Of a DNA stretch of 64,000 bases, positions 19,855-28,788 are shown piece after piece. Position 1 is the first letter of the stretch, and the number at the start of each line of letters is the position of its first letter. The notes beneath the pieces were generated by a model that made no database searches, was not told the DNA's origin, and saw only the letters and a list, made by a program, of their open reading frames with translations. This stretch comes from Paramylibacter ulvae (GTDB lineage: Bacteria > Pseudomonadota > Alphaproteobacteria > Rhodobacterales > Rhodobacteraceae). The stretch covers positions 1-64,000 of the forward strand of contig NZ_BMZF01000011.1 of assembly GCF_014652655.1 (NCBI RefSeq), in the 5' to 3' direction. Made by a program: the position numbers and the translations under genes.

Positions 19855-21675
19855 ATGTCATCTTACGAATATACAGATCACGAATATGATGTTGTTGTTG
19901 TCGGTGCTGGTGGTGCGGGTTTGCGCGCCACATTGGGCATGGCCGAACAAGGGTTGAAAACTGCCTGTGTGTCCAAGGTTTTCCCAACACGTTCCCATAC
20001 AGTTGCCGCACAGGGCGGCATCGCGGCCAGCCTTGGCAACATGGATGTTGGCACCGAAATGAATGACCACTGGCAGTGGCATTTGTATGACACTGTAAAA
20101 GGTTCCGATTGGCTCGGTGATACGGACGCCATGGAATATTTGGTGCGCGAAGCACCCAAAGCGGTGTATGAATTGGAACATTACGGCGTGCCATTTTCCC
20201 GTACTGAAGAGGGTAAAATTTACCAACGCCCCTTTGGCGGTCACACCACCGAATTTGGCGAAGGCCCGCCCGTGCAACGCACATGTGCCGCCGCTGACCG
20301 CACAGGCCACGCCATCTTGCACACGCTTTACGGCCAGTCGTTGAAAAACAACGCTGAATTTTACATCGAATATTTCGTCACCGACCTGATTATGACCGAA
20401 GACGGGCGTTGTCAGGGCGTGATTGCGTGGAAATTGGATGATGGTACCATTCACCGCTTTAATGCGAAAATGGTTGTGCTGGCGACGGGCGGCTATGGCC
20501 GTGCGTATTTCAGCGCGACATCTGCCCATACCTGTACGGGTGATGGCGGCGGTATGGTTGCACGCCAAGGGCTCGCGCTTCAAGATATGGAATTCGTGCA
20601 ATTCCACCCAACAGGGATCTATGGCTCTGGCTGTTTGATCACAGAGGGTGCGCGCGGCGAGGGTGGTTATTTGACCAACTCCGAAGGGGAACGTTTCATG
20701 GAACGCTACGCCCCAACCTACAAGGATTTGGCATCACGCGATGTTGTTTCGCGCTGTATGACCATGGAAATCCGCGAAGGGCGCGGAATCGGCGCCGAGG
20801 GCGATCATATCCATTTGCACCTTAACCACTTGCCCCCTGAAACACTGGCAGAACGTTTGCCGGGCATTTCAGAATCCGCACGGATTTTCGCAGGCGTTGA
20901 TGTGAACAAGGAACCCATCCCCGTATTGCCAACCGTGCATTACAACATGGGTGGCATTCCAACCAATTATTGGGGCGAGGTTTTGGACCCAACCGCCAAA
21001 GATCACGATCGCATCTTACCAGGCCTTATGGCTGTGGGCGAGGCGGGCTGTGCATCTGTGCATGGTGCGAACCGTTTGGGTTCAAACAGCCTAATCGATT
21101 TGGTTGTGTTTGGCCGGGCGGCGGCAATCAAGGCGGCAGAAGTCGTTGATCCAAAGGCACCAAATGAACCGCTAAACGAAAAATCCGTTGAAAAATCCAT
21201 GGCTCGTTTTGATGCGATGCGTCACGCGGATGGGGCAACTTCAACCGCAGATTTGCGTCTGGAAATGCAAAAAACAATGCAGGCCGATGCCGCTGTGTTC
21301 CGCACAGACAAAACATTGGCCGAAGGCGTTGAAAAAATGACCGCTGTTGCCAAGAAAATGACCGATATCAAGGTCACAGATCGCAGCTTGATCTGGAATT
21401 CGGATTTGATGGAAAGCTTGGAATTATCCAACCTGATGCCAAATGCGATGGCAACAATTGTGGGGGCCGAGGCACGCAAAGAAAGCCGCGGCGCACATGC
21501 CCACGAAGATTACCCAGATCGCGATGATAAAGTCTGGCGCAAACACAGTTTGGCCCGTGTTACCGATCACAAGGTGAAACTATCCTATCGTGATGTGCAT
21601 CTTGATCCGCTGACAAAACAAGAAGACGGTGGTATTGATATTAAAAAGATCGCACCAAAAGCGCGGGTATATTAA
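19855..21675 (+). CDS. sdhA: Succinate dehydrogenase flavoprotein subunit, 606 aa
   Basis: Catalytic subunit that oxidises succinate to fumarate. [18 protein letters not shown] is the FAD dinucleotide fold, and the covalent FAD His is in [34 protein letters not shown] holds substrate and proton-relay residues, and the [17 protein letters not shown] motif binds FAD. The C-terminal helical domain is complete. The start at 19855 has AAGGAAGAG ahead; a longer frame from 19762 only reads through sdhD. In this genome three lipoprotein genes separate sdhA from sdhB. Confidence 0.97.
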   Translation: MSSYEYTDHEYDVVVVGAGGAGLRATLGMAEQGLKTACVSKVFPTRSHTVAAQGGIAASLGNMDVGTEMNDHWQWHLYDTVKGSDWLGDTDAMEYLVREAPKAVYELEHYGVPFSRTEEGKIYQRPFGGHTTEFGEGPPVQRTCAAADRTGHAILHTLYGQSLKNNAEFYIEYFVTDLIMTEDGRCQGVIAWKLDDGTIHRFNAKMVVLATGGYGRAYFSATSAHTCTGDGGGMVARQGLALQDMEFVQFHPTGIYGSGCLITEGARGEGGYLTNSEGERFMERYAPTYKDLASRDVVSRCMTMEIREGRGIGAEGDHIHLHLNHLPPETLAERLPGISESARIFAGVDVNKEPIPVLPTVHYNMGGIPTNYWGEVLDPTAKDHDRILPGLMAVGEAGCASVHGANRLGSNSLIDLVVFGRAAAIKAAEVVDPKAPNEPLNEKSVEKSMARFDAMRHADGATSTADLRLEMQKTMQADAAVFRTDKTLAEGVEKMTAVAKKMTDIKVTDRSLIWNSDLMESLELSNLMPNAMATIVGAEARKESRGAHAHEDYPDRDDKVWRKHSLARVTDHKVKLSYRDVHLDPLTKQEDGGIDIKKIAPKARVY

Positions 21676-21725
21676 AGAAATCCGTGCCCGTTTATTGGGC
21701 GCGGTACTGTATTTGAGGGGAAATT

Positions 21726-22091
21726 ATGAATACGTTTTTTAAATTATCATCGGTGTGTGTGGCAATTTTCGCCACGGCCTGTACACAATCAAGCGTTGAT
21801 AACACTATGATTACATCTGACGCGCCGACCACGAAAATGGCGAAATATTCACCGTCAAACACTGATGTGCCAAACATCACTCGATTTTCGCACCCCAAGG
21901 GCGAAACAGATGTCTGGAAAACGGCCTATTCCGAATGTGCGCGCGACGCTGGGATAACGGGCAACATTGATTTGATTTTGCGTGAATATGGCGCCTATAA
22001 CACCGTTGATCTGTCACAAAATCAAGATATTTCCGACGCAGAATTTACAGCAACATTTTGGTGCATGTCTAAATTCGCACAAACAGCATAG
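21726..22091 (+). CDS. Small lipoprotein, paralogue A of the sdhA-sdhB insert, 121 aa
   Basis: MNTFFKLSSVCVAIFATACTQSS is a lipoprotein signal with lipobox ATAC (Cys 19). The mature domain ends in a conserved block, YSECARDAGITGNIDLILREY, followed by ISDAEFTATFWCMSKF. This block matches the third protein of the set (YGKCVQNAGISGNVTIRQKPY ... ISTAQYKRAADCMSAYY), with both Cys aligned, so the two are paralogues. The gene begins about 50 bases after sdhA. No function is known. The shared Cys pair probably forms a disulfide in the periplasm. Confidence 0.75.
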   Translation: MNTFFKLSSVCVAIFATACTQSSVDNTMITSDAPTTKMAKYSPSNTDVPNITRFSHPKGETDVWKTAYSECARDAGITGNIDLILREYGAYNTVDLSQNQDISDAEFTATFWCMSKFAQTA

Positions 22092-22099
22092 GTGGTTAA

Positions 22100-22399
22100 A
22101 TGCGCAGCATTGTTTCATTGATAATCATATCCATTGGCATCGTGGGCTGTGCGCCCGCAAAACCAACCATGAGTGTCGAAGACGCAATGCTGGCCTGTCG
22201 CGCCAAAGTATCAAAACCAGTGTCCACACGCGTGGGCGTTGGTGTTGGCATCGGATCGGGTGGCAAAGTACGCCCGCATGGCGGTGTTTCGGTGGGGGTT
22301 GATCTGTCGTCCATGATGAACCCAGAAAAAACCTATAACGATTGCGTCAAACGAAATTCGGGTGAATGGCCCACAGATATGAAAGGTTCTTCATCATGA
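22100..22399 (+). CDS. Small lipoprotein, member B of the insert, 99 aa
   Basis: MRSIVSLIIISIGIVGCAPAKP has a lipobox IVGC (Cys 17). The mature part has a Cys in MLACRAKV and another in YNDCVKRNSGEW, and a central Gly/Val-rich stretch (VGVGVGIGSGGKVRPHGGVSVG) that looks like a small beta hairpin or glycine-zipper-like element. It begins 8 bases after the preceding lipoprotein and overlaps the following one by ATGA, so all three are coupled. The glycine-rich core recalls outer-membrane glycine-zipper lipoproteins, but the assignment is not firm. Confidence 0.7.
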   Translation: MRSIVSLIIISIGIVGCAPAKPTMSVEDAMLACRAKVSKPVSTRVGVGVGIGSGGKVRPHGGVSVGVDLSSMMNPEKTYNDCVKRNSGEWPTDMKGSSS

Positions 22400-22875
22400 A
22401 TATTGTAAAACCAGCGGTTGGATTGGCATTTGTCGCGGCACTTGCGGGCTGTGAACAGCCACATATCGACGAGGGAAACATCTTGATGGGGGGGCGCGCG
22501 TATAATGTGGATTACACAACTTTTCACGCACCCCAACGCACGGCAAAACCTGTGCTCAAAATGATAAAATCCGAAACAACGGCGCCATTGGCGGCGTCGG
22601 CGGGGCAAACCTTGTCCAGCGGAACATTCGTGGTGGATACACAAAATGCCACCAACTATCGCGCCGCATATGGTAAATGTGTGCAAAACGCGGGGATCAG
22701 TGGCAATGTCACGATCCGCCAAAAACCTTATAACCAGCGCATCACTTTGGGTTTGGTCAAGACCAGTAATATCAGCACCGCGCAATACAAACGCGCCGCG
22801 GATTGCATGTCAGCGTATTACGCTGAAAATCAGCCCAAAGTTGTTAAAAAAGTAAGCTCATCGACACCGTTGTAA
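22396..22875 (+). CDS. Small lipoprotein, paralogue C of the insert, 159 aa
   Basis: MNIVKPAVGLAFVAALAGCEQPH has a clear lipobox LAGC (Cys 19). The region 85-145 repeats the domain of the first lipoprotein: YGKCVQNAGISGNV, then ISTAQYKRAADCMSAYYAE, with the same two Cys. The Met at 22396 begins the signal sequence and overlaps the previous stop; an in-frame codon at 22366 is rejected because it would bury the signal peptide. sdhB starts 31 bases downstream, so the lipoproteins are inside the sdh transcript. Confidence 0.75.
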   Translation: MNIVKPAVGLAFVAALAGCEQPHIDEGNILMGGRAYNVDYTTFHAPQRTAKPVLKMIKSETTAPLAASAGQTLSSGTFVVDTQNATNYRAAYGKCVQNAGISGNVTIRQKPYNQRITLGLVKTSNISTAQYKRAADCMSAYYAENQPKVVKKVSSSTPL

Positions 22876-22906
22876 GCGGTTAGACAGGAATAAGATTGGA
22901 TAAATC

Positions 22907-23686
22907 ATGGTTGAACTGACCCTGCCAAAAAATTCGCGGATGACCGCGGGTAAAACATGGCCCAAACCAACGGGTGCCACCAATGTGCGCGCATTTCGCA
23001 TTTACCGATTTGATCCAGATACGGGTGAAAACCCGCGTGTTGATACATATCACGTGGATATGGACAAATGTGGCCCAATGATTTTGGACGCGTTGATCAA
23101 GATCAAAAATGAAATTGACCCAACGCTTACGTTCCGTCGGTCTTGCCGCGAAGGCATCTGTGGATCATGTGCGATGAATATCGACGGGATCAACACATTG
23201 GCCTGTATTTACGGGCTGGACGAGGTAAAGGGCGATGTCAAAATCTATCCATTGCCCCATATGCCAGTGGTCAAGGATTTGATCCCAGACCTTACGCATT
23301 TTTACGCCCAACACGCCAGCATCATGCCGTGGTTGGAAACCAAAACCAACAAACCTGCAACCGAATGGCGCCAATCCATTGATGATCGTAAAAAACTGGA
23401 CGGTCTGTATGAATGTGTGATGTGTGCATGTTGTTCCACATCTTGCCCGTCATATTGGTGGAATGGTGATCGCTACCTTGGGCCAGCGGCATTGCTGCAC
23501 GCCTATCGCTGGATCATTGATTCACGTGACGAAGCAACGGGCGAGCGTTTGGACGAATTGCAAGATCCGTTCAAATTGTACCGCTGTCACACCATTATGA
23601 ACTGTGCCAAAACCTGCCCCAAGGGTTTGAACCCAGCCAAAGCAATCGCAGAGATCAAGAAAAAGATGGTCGAGCGCACGATGTAA
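22907..23686 (+). CDS. sdhB: Succinate dehydrogenase iron-sulfur subunit, 259 aa
   Basis: Carries electrons from the flavin to ubiquinone. The N-terminal ferredoxin domain has the 2Fe-2S ligands in [16 protein letters not shown] and TLAC. The C-terminal domain has [16 protein letters not shown] for the 4Fe-4S cluster and [17 protein letters not shown] for the 3Fe-4S and 4Fe-4S ligands. All expected Cys are present. The gene is last in sdhCDA-(lipoproteins)-sdhB and is followed by a strong terminator. Confidence 0.97.
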   Translation: MVELTLPKNSRMTAGKTWPKPTGATNVRAFRIYRFDPDTGENPRVDTYHVDMDKCGPMILDALIKIKNEIDPTLTFRRSCREGICGSCAMNIDGINTLACIYGLDEVKGDVKIYPLPHMPVVKDLIPDLTHFYAQHASIMPWLETKTNKPATEWRQSIDDRKKLDGLYECVMCACCSTSCPSYWWNGDRYLGPAALLHAYRWIIDSRDEATGERLDELQDPFKLYRCHTIMNCAKTCPKGLNPAKAIAEIKKKMVERTM

Positions 23687-23710
23687 ATCGCGCCAATATT
23701 TCAAAAATTC

Positions 23711-23739
23711 AAAAGGAGGCGTTTCGCCTCCTTTTTTTG
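23711..23739 (+). terminator. Intrinsic terminator of the sdh operon
   Basis: AAAAGGAGGCG and CGCCTCCTTTT pair around a TTT loop and run into TTTTTTT. It begins 24 bases after the sdhB stop. The A-rich 5' side makes it work mainly on the plus strand. Confidence 0.93.
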
Positions 23740-23831
23740 TGAAAATCCGCAAAAACTGCGCAAATCAACTGTCATAACCTGCGCATCACCCCGCTAGGTC
23801 AGTTTTATCAAAACACCAAAAGGGGAATGAT

Positions 23832-25235
23832 ATGTTTAAATCCAAAGGTTTCCGATTTTTTGTCGTCGGGTTTATGGCGCTTCTGATGGCGATCCCGCTA
23901 ATTTTTGTCAGCGAAATCGTGAATGATCGCGCCAATTACAACCGCCAAACCATTCAATCGCTCAGCACCGAATGGGGCGGGGCGCAAACGTTAAACGGGC
24001 CGATGTTGCAAATTCCGGTTACGGCACGCGTTAAGGTGAAACGCAAGAAATCGATCAAAGACCCGATCACGGGGATCGTCAAAACCACCGAAAAAGGCGA
24101 GGTGATTTACGAAGAATACGACGTGGAGGTCATTCAGCATTCCAACCCTCTTTATGTTCTGCCCGAAATTTTCAATCAGGCAATCAGCACCACAACCGAA
24201 ATTCGCCAGCGCGGCATTTTTAATGTGCCTGTTTACCGCGCCAATTCGGAACAAAAAATCACATATGATGTGTCCGATCTGTCGCGCCATGTGAAATCCA
24301 ACGAAACCATTCAATGGGATAAAACCAGCTTTATCCTTGGCGTCAGCCAGAACAAGGCACTGCGTGGTGCGGCAAAACTCTCGCTTGATGGTGTTGATGC
24401 AAAACTAGAACCACGCAATGCCACGGCGGGTCTTTATGCCGAAATCGGTGATCCGCGCAAAGTGCAACAATATGAAATGACACTTGGCTTTTTGGGGGCA
24501 CAGCATTTGTATACCACGGCGGCGGGGCGCGAAAATACCGTGTCGATGATGTCTGACTGGCCACACCCCAGCTTTGCTGGTGCGTTTTTACCAGACCAAC
24601 GCGATATTTCGGATGCTGGATTCAACGCCACATGGGAAATCCCCCATTTTGCCCGATCTGTTGCGCAAATTTCACGTGAAAACCCAGAAAAAAAACTGCA
24701 ACAATCCGCGACACTTGGTTTGAAATTTTACCAACCCAATGATTTTTACCAAAAGGCATATCGTGCGGGCCAATACGGCTTGATGTTTATCGCACTCACG
24801 TTTCTGACCATCCTTTTGCTGGAAAAATCAGATGGTCGCCCCGTACACCCCATTCAATATGTGATGATCGGGTTGGTACAGGCGGTGTTTGTATTGTTGA
24901 TGGTGTCGTTTGCCGAACAAATCGGATTTAACGCAGCCTATATCCTGGCCAGTGTGGCGACGATTGCGCTTCTGACACTTTATGCCTTTGTGGGGCTGAA
25001 ACTGGGCAACTCATCCTTGATAGTCGGGGCTGCGCTTGCGGCACTATATGCGGTGCTCTTCTTGATCCTCACCTCTGTTGATTATGCGCTTTTGGCGGGT
25101 TCCAGCCTATGTTTCCTTGCAATCGCGGGAACAATGTTGGCAACGCGCAACGAAGATTGGTATGGTCGCATTGCAGATATGACACCAAGCAAGATAAAAA
25201 TGCCGTTTCAAAAACCGCAACAACAACAAACTTAA
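23832..25235 (+). CDS. creD: CreD family inner-membrane protein, 467 aa
   Basis: A cell-envelope integrity protein of the CreD family. One membrane helix (FFVVGFMALLMAIPLIFVSEIV) is followed by the family pattern NRQTIQSLSTEWGGAQTLNGPMLQIPV. A large periplasmic domain of about 270 residues follows, then five to six C-terminal membrane helices starting near YGLMFIALTFLTILLLEK and including HPIQYVMIGLVQAVFVLLMVS. The length matches E. coli CreD (about 450). No CreBC two-component genes are present nearby. The role in other bacteria is linked to envelope stress, but it is not biochemically defined. Confidence 0.92.
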   Translation: MFKSKGFRFFVVGFMALLMAIPLIFVSEIVNDRANYNRQTIQSLSTEWGGAQTLNGPMLQIPVTARVKVKRKKSIKDPITGIVKTTEKGEVIYEEYDVEVIQHSNPLYVLPEIFNQAISTTTEIRQRGIFNVPVYRANSEQKITYDVSDLSRHVKSNETIQWDKTSFILGVSQNKALRGAAKLSLDGVDAKLEPRNATAGLYAEIGDPRKVQQYEMTLGFLGAQHLYTTAAGRENTVSMMSDWPHPSFAGAFLPDQRDISDAGFNATWEIPHFARSVAQISRENPEKKLQQSATLGLKFYQPNDFYQKAYRAGQYGLMFIALTFLTILLLEKSDGRPVHPIQYVMIGLVQAVFVLLMVSFAEQIGFNAAYILASVATIALLTLYAFVGLKLGNSSLIVGAALAALYAVLFLILTSVDYALLAGSSLCFLAIAGTMLATRNEDWYGRIADMTPSKIKMPFQKPQQQQT

Positions 25236-25298
25236 ACGGTGTCATTGTGCCTCCAAACATGGGGGCGCAATTAAATGACAGGCAAATTTGGATAACAC

Positions 25299-26027
25299 AT
25301 GAAAATCCTGACAACACTTGCATTGATGTTTTGCGCCACGACCGCTGTGGCGCAAAATTGCGTTGCGCCCAGCGATAATTTTATTGCGTGGGACTGCGCG
25401 CCATCTGGTCATGTTTCAATCCATGTGGTTCCTGATGATGGCAATATCTGGGATCGCCGCCCAACGCCAAAATTGGCAGTAACCGGCACATATTCCAGCG
25501 CCGATCGTTTTGGTATCGAAGGTCTGGCAATTCGCAATGGCAATATCATATCGCGCCGCTATAAATCATGGGATGGGATATTATTAATCAACCGTGGCAA
25601 ACCACACATTTTCAATAGCACATCCGTGCGATTATCAGGGCGCAAATTTAACCTCAAAAACAGCACGAGCCGTGATGCGTTTATCGCCTTGGCGAAACGT
25701 AAATCAATTGATCTGATTCAATCGCATCTGTTGATTAACAATGGGCGTATTGATGTGCGCGATCAACCCAATCAACCCAAATTCAAACGCCGCCTGTTGG
25801 TGCAAACCGACGCGGGATTTGGGGTTTACGAAACGGATCGTCCCAAAACCCTGTTTGAAACCGCGCGCGATATGGCGGCGCTATTTGATCCCCAAATGGC
25901 GCTGAATTTGGATATGGGGGCGTATGATTATTGCATGAAGGGCGCAGCGAACTGTGGCAAACTGTTTGTTGATGCTGAAAAGCTTACGAATTTTGTAATT
26001 TTCGAGACAGATACTGAAACCAAGTAA
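25299..26027 (+). CDS. Secreted phosphodiester glycosidase-like (DUF2233/NAGPA) protein, 242 aa
   Basis: MKILTTLALMFCATTAVA is a signal peptide. The mature part has the order seen in the phosphodiester glycosidase fold: GIEGLAIRNGNIISRRYKSW, then GILLINRGKPHIFN, DLIQSHLLINNGRID, and near the end MALNLDMGAYDYCMKG. In the family the last block is LNLDGGGSS; here DMGAYD replaces it, so the catalytic loop is changed. Two late Cys (DYCMKGAANCGK) could form a disulfide. Family members remove GlcNAc-phosphodiester caps or act on cell-wall sugars. The assignment is moderate; activity is uncertain. Confidence 0.55.
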   Translation: MKILTTLALMFCATTAVAQNCVAPSDNFIAWDCAPSGHVSIHVVPDDGNIWDRRPTPKLAVTGTYSSADRFGIEGLAIRNGNIISRRYKSWDGILLINRGKPHIFNSTSVRLSGRKFNLKNSTSRDAFIALAKRKSIDLIQSHLLINNGRIDVRDQPNQPKFKRRLLVQTDAGFGVYETDRPKTLFETARDMAALFDPQMALNLDMGAYDYCMKGAANCGKLFVDAEKLTNFVIFETDTETK

Positions 26028-26071
26028 TTTCAACGCTTGTTCAATCAATTTTCCAAGGCTAGCGTTCATCT

Positions 26072-26830
26072 ATGCCTCGTTTTTTCCCCATAGATATCCA
26101 TTCAAGTAAAACGCCAAATATCGGTGAATTTTTCGTTTTTGGTGAACGCAATTCGGGCACAAATTTTGCTGATGCATTGCTGCGGAACAATTTTCCACAA
26201 TTAAGTGCGAGCGCGAATGATCGCATGGCCAAACATGGGTTTCGCTACGGTTGGAAACACGGATTTCCCCAAATGATTGCCGCACCCGATACCACACTTG
26301 CGGTGGTGATGTTTCGCGATCCTGAGCGCTGGGTGCAAAGCATGCATCGTCAACCTTGGCATGGCGCAAAACATCTGCGCGAGTTAACATTTTCCGATTT
26401 TCTGGCCGCGCCTTGGCAATCGATTGTTGATGAAAAAAACTTTGGCATTACATCGGGCGCTGATCCGCGCGCATACGCTGAATTGCAATGGGATCGCCAC
26501 CCATTAACGGGGGCGAGGTTTGACAATATCCTACAACTACGCAATGCGAAATCTGCGGGATTTTTATCGCTGAAAAACCGATTTTCAAACGTGATCTTTG
26601 CTCGCTACGAAGACGTGGCAAATGCACCCGCTGAATTCATCAATATGATTGGACAAACCTATGCCCTAACGGCGCGTGCAAAATTTGTATCCGTCGATCA
26701 ACAACGCGGGCGTAAATCTGATGGCAAATTCGTGCGCCATGTTTACGACGATCTTACCCAAACAGATCGCGATTTCATCTGGTCAGGACTGGATACAAAG
26801 CAAGAGGAAATATTGGGGTATATTCCTTAA
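26072..26830 (+). CDS. Sulfotransferase-like protein, 252 aa
   Basis: A P-loop protein that probably transfers sulfate from PAPS. EFFVFGERNSGTNFADALL fits the 5'-phosphosulfate loop, VMFRDPERWVQSMHRQPW fits the 3'-phosphate motif (RDP followed by a Ser), and VIFARYEDVANAPAEFINMI fits the family's late helix. The substrate could be a polysaccharide, lipid or small metabolite. It has no signal peptide. The gene is convergent with another sulfotransferase gene, and their stop codons overlap by four bases. Confidence 0.65.
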   Translation: MPRFFPIDIHSSKTPNIGEFFVFGERNSGTNFADALLRNNFPQLSASANDRMAKHGFRYGWKHGFPQMIAAPDTTLAVVMFRDPERWVQSMHRQPWHGAKHLRELTFSDFLAAPWQSIVDEKNFGITSGADPRAYAELQWDRHPLTGARFDNILQLRNAKSAGFLSLKNRFSNVIFARYEDVANAPAEFINMIGQTYALTARAKFVSVDQQRGRKSDGKFVRHVYDDLTQTDRDFIWSGLDTKQEEILGYIP

Positions 26831-27708
26831 CCTTTCGAATGGTTTTGCCAACGCTGGGGCAGGGCGCCGACTAAATCGGCAATCGCGCGATATTGGCTGG
26901 CGTATCGTTCCATCAAGGCTGCGCGAATGTGATCGGGTAATGGGCTGTCAACTCCGGCAAAGATACGTTTTTGTGTGTCAACGTTACGCGCGGTGACACC
27001 GATGAAATCGTGAATTTCATCCATGGTGGTTTGTTCAAACAGGTTTTCATAAAATGCGATCTTTAGTGAATCAGTCAATCCTGCTTGGGCCACGGAATCA
27101 ATTGTTTGCGCGTAATTTCCGCGGCGATCAAGATATTGCATTTCGCCCGCCATCAAGCGCGATAACATATTGTCCATCTTGGCCATATCAATCTGTTTGG
27201 TCGCATTGTGACGATAGTACAACATGCGCATATTTGACCACGCCCGATCCACAGGATCACGGAGCAGATATAAAAAATGAGTGCGCGGGAAAATACCCGC
27301 CATCGTGGCAAAATCATTCGTGCCAAGTGCTGCATATGCGGGGGTGAAATCACCAACAACCTTGGCCGACCCAGCGCCGCGCAGAATAAATTTTTTATAG
27401 GCACGGTGATCAGCCCGCGCCGCAAACAAAGCACGAGCATAGGCACGATGGTGTAAATATTTCAACGGGCTCATCACCATTTTTGCACGATGCTTTGGCG
27501 TATATTTTGCGCGTTGCAATCGTTTTGCCTTTGGCCAATCACGGCTGTCGAAATAGTGGATTTCTTTGGTGTGCTGAAAATGCGTTTCGGGGTGCTTGTT
27601 TAATGTTTGGTGCAACCACGTTGTCCCTGCCTTGGCCGCGCCAATGCAATAAACCATCGACGGTTCCGGGTATTTTTTCGTCAAATCGGAAGAACCATCT
27701 GTTAGCAA
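26827..27708 (-). CDS. PAPS-dependent sulfotransferase, 293 aa
   Basis: A sulfotransferase of the type that modifies polysaccharides or small metabolites. VYCIGAAKAGTTWLHQTLNKHP is the 5'-phosphosulfate-binding loop and FLYLLRDPVDRAWSNMRMLYY the 3'-phosphate-binding segment. KEIHYFDSRDW is the typical KE-YF catalytic stretch. The given start is a TTG overlapping the stop of the upstream aldo/keto reductase; an ATG at 27654 (MVYCIG) would place the start directly before the P-loop strand and is an alternative. It is probably cotranscribed with the reductase. Confidence 0.85.
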   Translation of the reverse strand: MLTDGSSDLTKKYPEPSMVYCIGAAKAGTTWLHQTLNKHPETHFQHTKEIHYFDSRDWPKAKRLQRAKYTPKHRAKMVMSPLKYLHHRAYARALFAARADHRAYKKFILRGAGSAKVVGDFTPAYAALGTNDFATMAGIFPRTHFLYLLRDPVDRAWSNMRMLYYRHNATKQIDMAKMDNMLSRLMAGEMQYLDRRGNYAQTIDSVAQAGLTDSLKIAFYENLFEQTTMDEIHDFIGVTARNVDTQKRIFAGVDSPLPDHIRAALMERYASQYRAIADLVGALPQRWQNHSKG

Positions 27709-28685
27709 AATCGTTCTGGCCCCACGGATTGCGTATCGTTATATCGATCACCATAGGCCCAGCCTGCGGGCAGGATGGTTTCAATCTCGGCCATATCATC
27801 ATCGCTGAATGTGATATCGGCGGCATTTGCCCAATTGGCCATGTTTTCAGGATATCGCGTGCCAGGGATCGGGATCAAATGATCACCGCGATGTAAAATC
27901 CACGCAAGTGCAGCGGCAGATGTGGTTAATCCACGATCGCTGGCCCATGCGCTAAATTTCGCGATCATTGCGCAGTTATCCGAATAATTGGGTTCAACAA
28001 ATCGCGGGTTGGTGCGGCGAAAATCATTGTCGCGCATCATGGCCGGATCGGGTTGTGCATCTGTCAGCATACCGCGTGCCACAGGTGAAAACGGCACAAA
28101 GGCCACGCCAAGCTCTGCACAAGTGCGGATCAATCCCAAATCGGGCAGACGGGTCCATAACGAATATTCGTTTTGCACGGCGCGACAGGGATGCACCGCA
28201 TGTGCACGGCGCAGCGTGGTTGGCGACACTTCCGACAGGCCATAGCCCCCGATTTTTCCCGCATCAATGAACCCCTTAAGCGTTTCAACCACCTCTTCGA
28301 TCGGGCGATCCTGTTCGCGCCGATGGATGTAATACAAATCAATGTAATCAACGCCCAAACGTTTCATCGACCCATCAAGCGCATTTTCCAAATAGGTGCG
28401 TGAATTATCAAAACGACGTTCGGGTTTTACAATAATTCCGCCCTTGGTCGCAATTTTAAACGGATTTTCTTTGCCCTTAAGGTAACTGCCAATCGCGTTT
28501 TCGGAAACGCCCATGCCATATAGTTCCGCTGTGTCCAAAAAATTGATCCCGTGATCGATGGCCGCATCCAAACAGCGATGGCTGGTCGCCGTGTCCGTTT
28601 CTCCAAAGAACCCCGCAAATGACATACAGCCAAGCCCGATTGCACTGACCTTTGGTCCGTCTTTTCCTAATGTACGATATTTCAT
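27702..28685 (-). CDS. Aldo/keto reductase, 327 aa
   Basis: An NADPH-dependent TIM-barrel reductase. It begins MKYRTLGKDGPKVSAIGLGCM. The tetrad is visible: Asp in LDTAELYGMG with Tyr, Lys in FKIATKGGI, and His in DLYYIHRR. GYGLSEVSP and the C-terminal IPIPGTRYPENM (NADPH 2'-phosphate region) are also present. It resembles the AKR13/YakC-like group that reduces a broad set of aldehydes. AAGGG precedes the start. The next gene downstream is a sulfotransferase overlapping by seven bases. Confidence 0.92.
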   Translation of the reverse strand: MKYRTLGKDGPKVSAIGLGCMSFAGFFGETDTATSHRCLDAAIDHGINFLDTAELYGMGVSENAIGSYLKGKENPFKIATKGGIIVKPERRFDNSRTYLENALDGSMKRLGVDYIDLYYIHRREQDRPIEEVVETLKGFIDAGKIGGYGLSEVSPTTLRRAHAVHPCRAVQNEYSLWTRLPDLGLIRTCAELGVAFVPFSPVARGMLTDAQPDPAMMRDNDFRRTNPRFVEPNYSDNCAMIAKFSAWASDRGLTTSAAALAWILHRGDHLIPIPGTRYPENMANWANAADITFSDDDMAEIETILPAGWAYGDRYNDTQSVGPERFC

Positions 28686-28788
28686 GATACGACCCTTTCG
28701 TTTGACTAAAACCTAGCGTTTTGAACTGGCCTGTCCATATGCAATTTCGCTTGACGATAGCGCGCCGAACAGCCCATGGTATGCGACA

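Noticed and set aside
23769-23790. Pho-box-like sequence upstream of creD (CTGTCAT then TGCGCAT, 11 bases apart)
   Set aside because: Only the first half matches the consensus; the second half has too many mismatches.
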